From Silvanigrellales bacterium (GTDB lineage Bacteria; Bdellovibrionota_B; Oligoflexia; Silvanigrellales; Silvanigrellaceae), in NCBI GenBank assembly GCA_028285285.1, contig JANQPW010000205.1, positions 1 to 5,671 of the forward strand: a stretch of 5,671 nucleotides of DNA. Direction: 5' to 3'. Both the position numbers and the translations under genes were made by a program. Under the pieces are notes generated by a model that did no database searches, was not told where the DNA came from, and saw nothing but the letters and a program-made list of their open reading frames with translations. Positions 5,061-5,671 of this stretch are shown here, piece after piece; the stretch's first letter is position 1, and every line of letters begins with the position of its first letter.

Positions 5061-5671
5061 GTGACGACTCACCTCTTTTTGTGCAAGGTGTTCTTTGCCT
5101 TCGTGCGGCTGATCCTGCGAAGTCTCACCGTGCTGCGCCACCCGCGGCTGCTGGGGGATCCCACTGTTCTGGTGTGCGACCTCTTTGAACCCCTCGAGCA
5201 ACAATTCAAGTCGAAGAACTTGGAAAGAGCTGGTGAGCCAGGGGAGCCCGGGAAGATGACCGAGGAAACCCATAAGCTTCTCGTGATCGTGCCGTTTCGA
5301 AACCGTTGGGAACTCACCCAAAAAGCACTGGAGAGCCTCCAGTCTCAGGATCTCACCGGCGTTCAAACCTCAACAGCGTTGGTCGACAACGGATCAACAG
5401 CAGAGTGCCGAGCCGAGATCCTGTCATGGATCGAACGCCAATCTGCCACTCCTAGCCCTCAGATCGAGCACACTCTGATCCAAAAGCCCATACCCTTCAA
5501 CTATTCTCGTTTGAACAATGAAGCCTTCACAGAAATGGGTGGATGCGGCTCGTTTTCCCATGTTTTGTTTCTCAACAACGATGTGGAATTGACGAACCCT
5601 CGCACAGTGCAAGCGCTACTAGATTGCAGCAACACCCCCGGTTTGCGAGTTGGGGCTGTGGGCGCAACGCT
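5061..5671 (+). CDS. GT2 glycosyltransferase, O-antigen/rhamnosyltransferase-like (3' end outside window)
   Basis: A frame opens with GTG at 5061, preceded by AAGGGA (5049-5054) at a 6-base distance, and stays open to the window edge (203 codons). Residues 5-31 are hydrophobic and basic (LFLCKVFFAFVRLILRSL) and may associate with the membrane. The GT-A domain starts late, at LLVIVPFRNRWELTQKALESL (from residue 73), followed by ALVDNGST (106-113), PFNYSRLNNEAF (145-156) and LFLNNDVEL (169-177), where NND stands in for the DxD metal site; VGAVGAT closes the visible part. The PFNYSxxNN and FLNNDxE motifs are typical of GT2 rhamnosyltransferase and O-antigen transferases. The roughly 70-residue stretch before the domain is longer than usual. 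It probably acts on the growing polysaccharide at the cytoplasmic face of the inner membrane; donor and acceptor are not readable, though rhamnose is plausible given rmlD. Confidence 0.86.
   Translation, partial: MTTHLFLCKVFFAFVRLILRSLTVLRHPRLLGDPTVLVCDLFEPLEQQFKSKNLERAGEPGEPGKMTEETHKLLVIVPFRNRWELTQKALESLQSQDLTGVQTSTALVDNGSTAECRAEILSWIERQSATPSPQIEHTLIQKPIPFNYSRLNNEAFTEMGGCGSFSHVLFLNNDVELTNPRTVQALLDCSNTPGLRVGAVGAT

Noticed and set aside
1..5671. CRISPR arrays, tRNA and rRNA genes
   Set aside because: No regularly spaced direct repeats, tRNA-like cloverleaf or rRNA sequence was seen on either strand by eye.

Overview
The window looks like part of a surface-polysaccharide (O-antigen, LPS or capsule type) gene cluster from a Gram-negative bacterium with roughly balanced base composition. 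This rests on the 3' end of a dTDP-rhamnose synthesis gene (rmlD) at the left edge, a small SAM-dependent methyltransferase in the middle and two family-2 glycosyltransferases at the right. All intact genes are on the + strand. The sequence does not let me name a species or phylum.

Layout. 3-383: C-terminal part of RmlD. 397-435: strong hairpin terminator. 437-451: a perfect palindrome repeating the sequence at the terminator apex. 510-1640: AAA+ ATPase of the AAA_14/DUF4143 family, with an altered Walker A motif. 1654-2307: methyltransferase. 2314-2739: three-helix DUF2721-type membrane protein. 2740-2846: non-coding, with several inverted repeats. 2847-3446: secreted beta-rich acidic protein with a near-perfect Shine-Dalgarno sequence. 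3447-4074: no intact gene. It holds a possible transposase C-terminal remnant (+), a clear decayed fragment of a second DUF4143 ATPase (- strand, 3632-3904), a 17-bp palindrome and a perfect 21-bp-stem hairpin. 4075-5049: membrane-anchored GT2 glycosyltransferase resembling polyprenyl/dolichol-phosphate sugar transferases. 5061-5671: start of a second GT2 glycosyltransferase, cut by the window edge.

How the parts fit. RmlD makes dTDP-L-rhamnose. The membrane GT2 probably loads a sugar onto a polyprenyl phosphate carrier. The last GT2 resembles rhamnosyltransferase/O-antigen transferases and could use such donors. The methyltransferase could modify a sugar. The ATPase and the ATPase/transposase debris look like mobile or accessory insertions within this cluster.

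The most interesting signal is that the intact DUF4143 ATPase and the dead DUF4143 fragment, which lie on opposite strands, both have the same two-part layout on their 5' side: a long near-perfect hairpin followed by a short palindrome with an ATA centre. The sequences differ but the architecture matches. This could be a regulatory or mobility module of this poorly understood family; that is inference from two examples.
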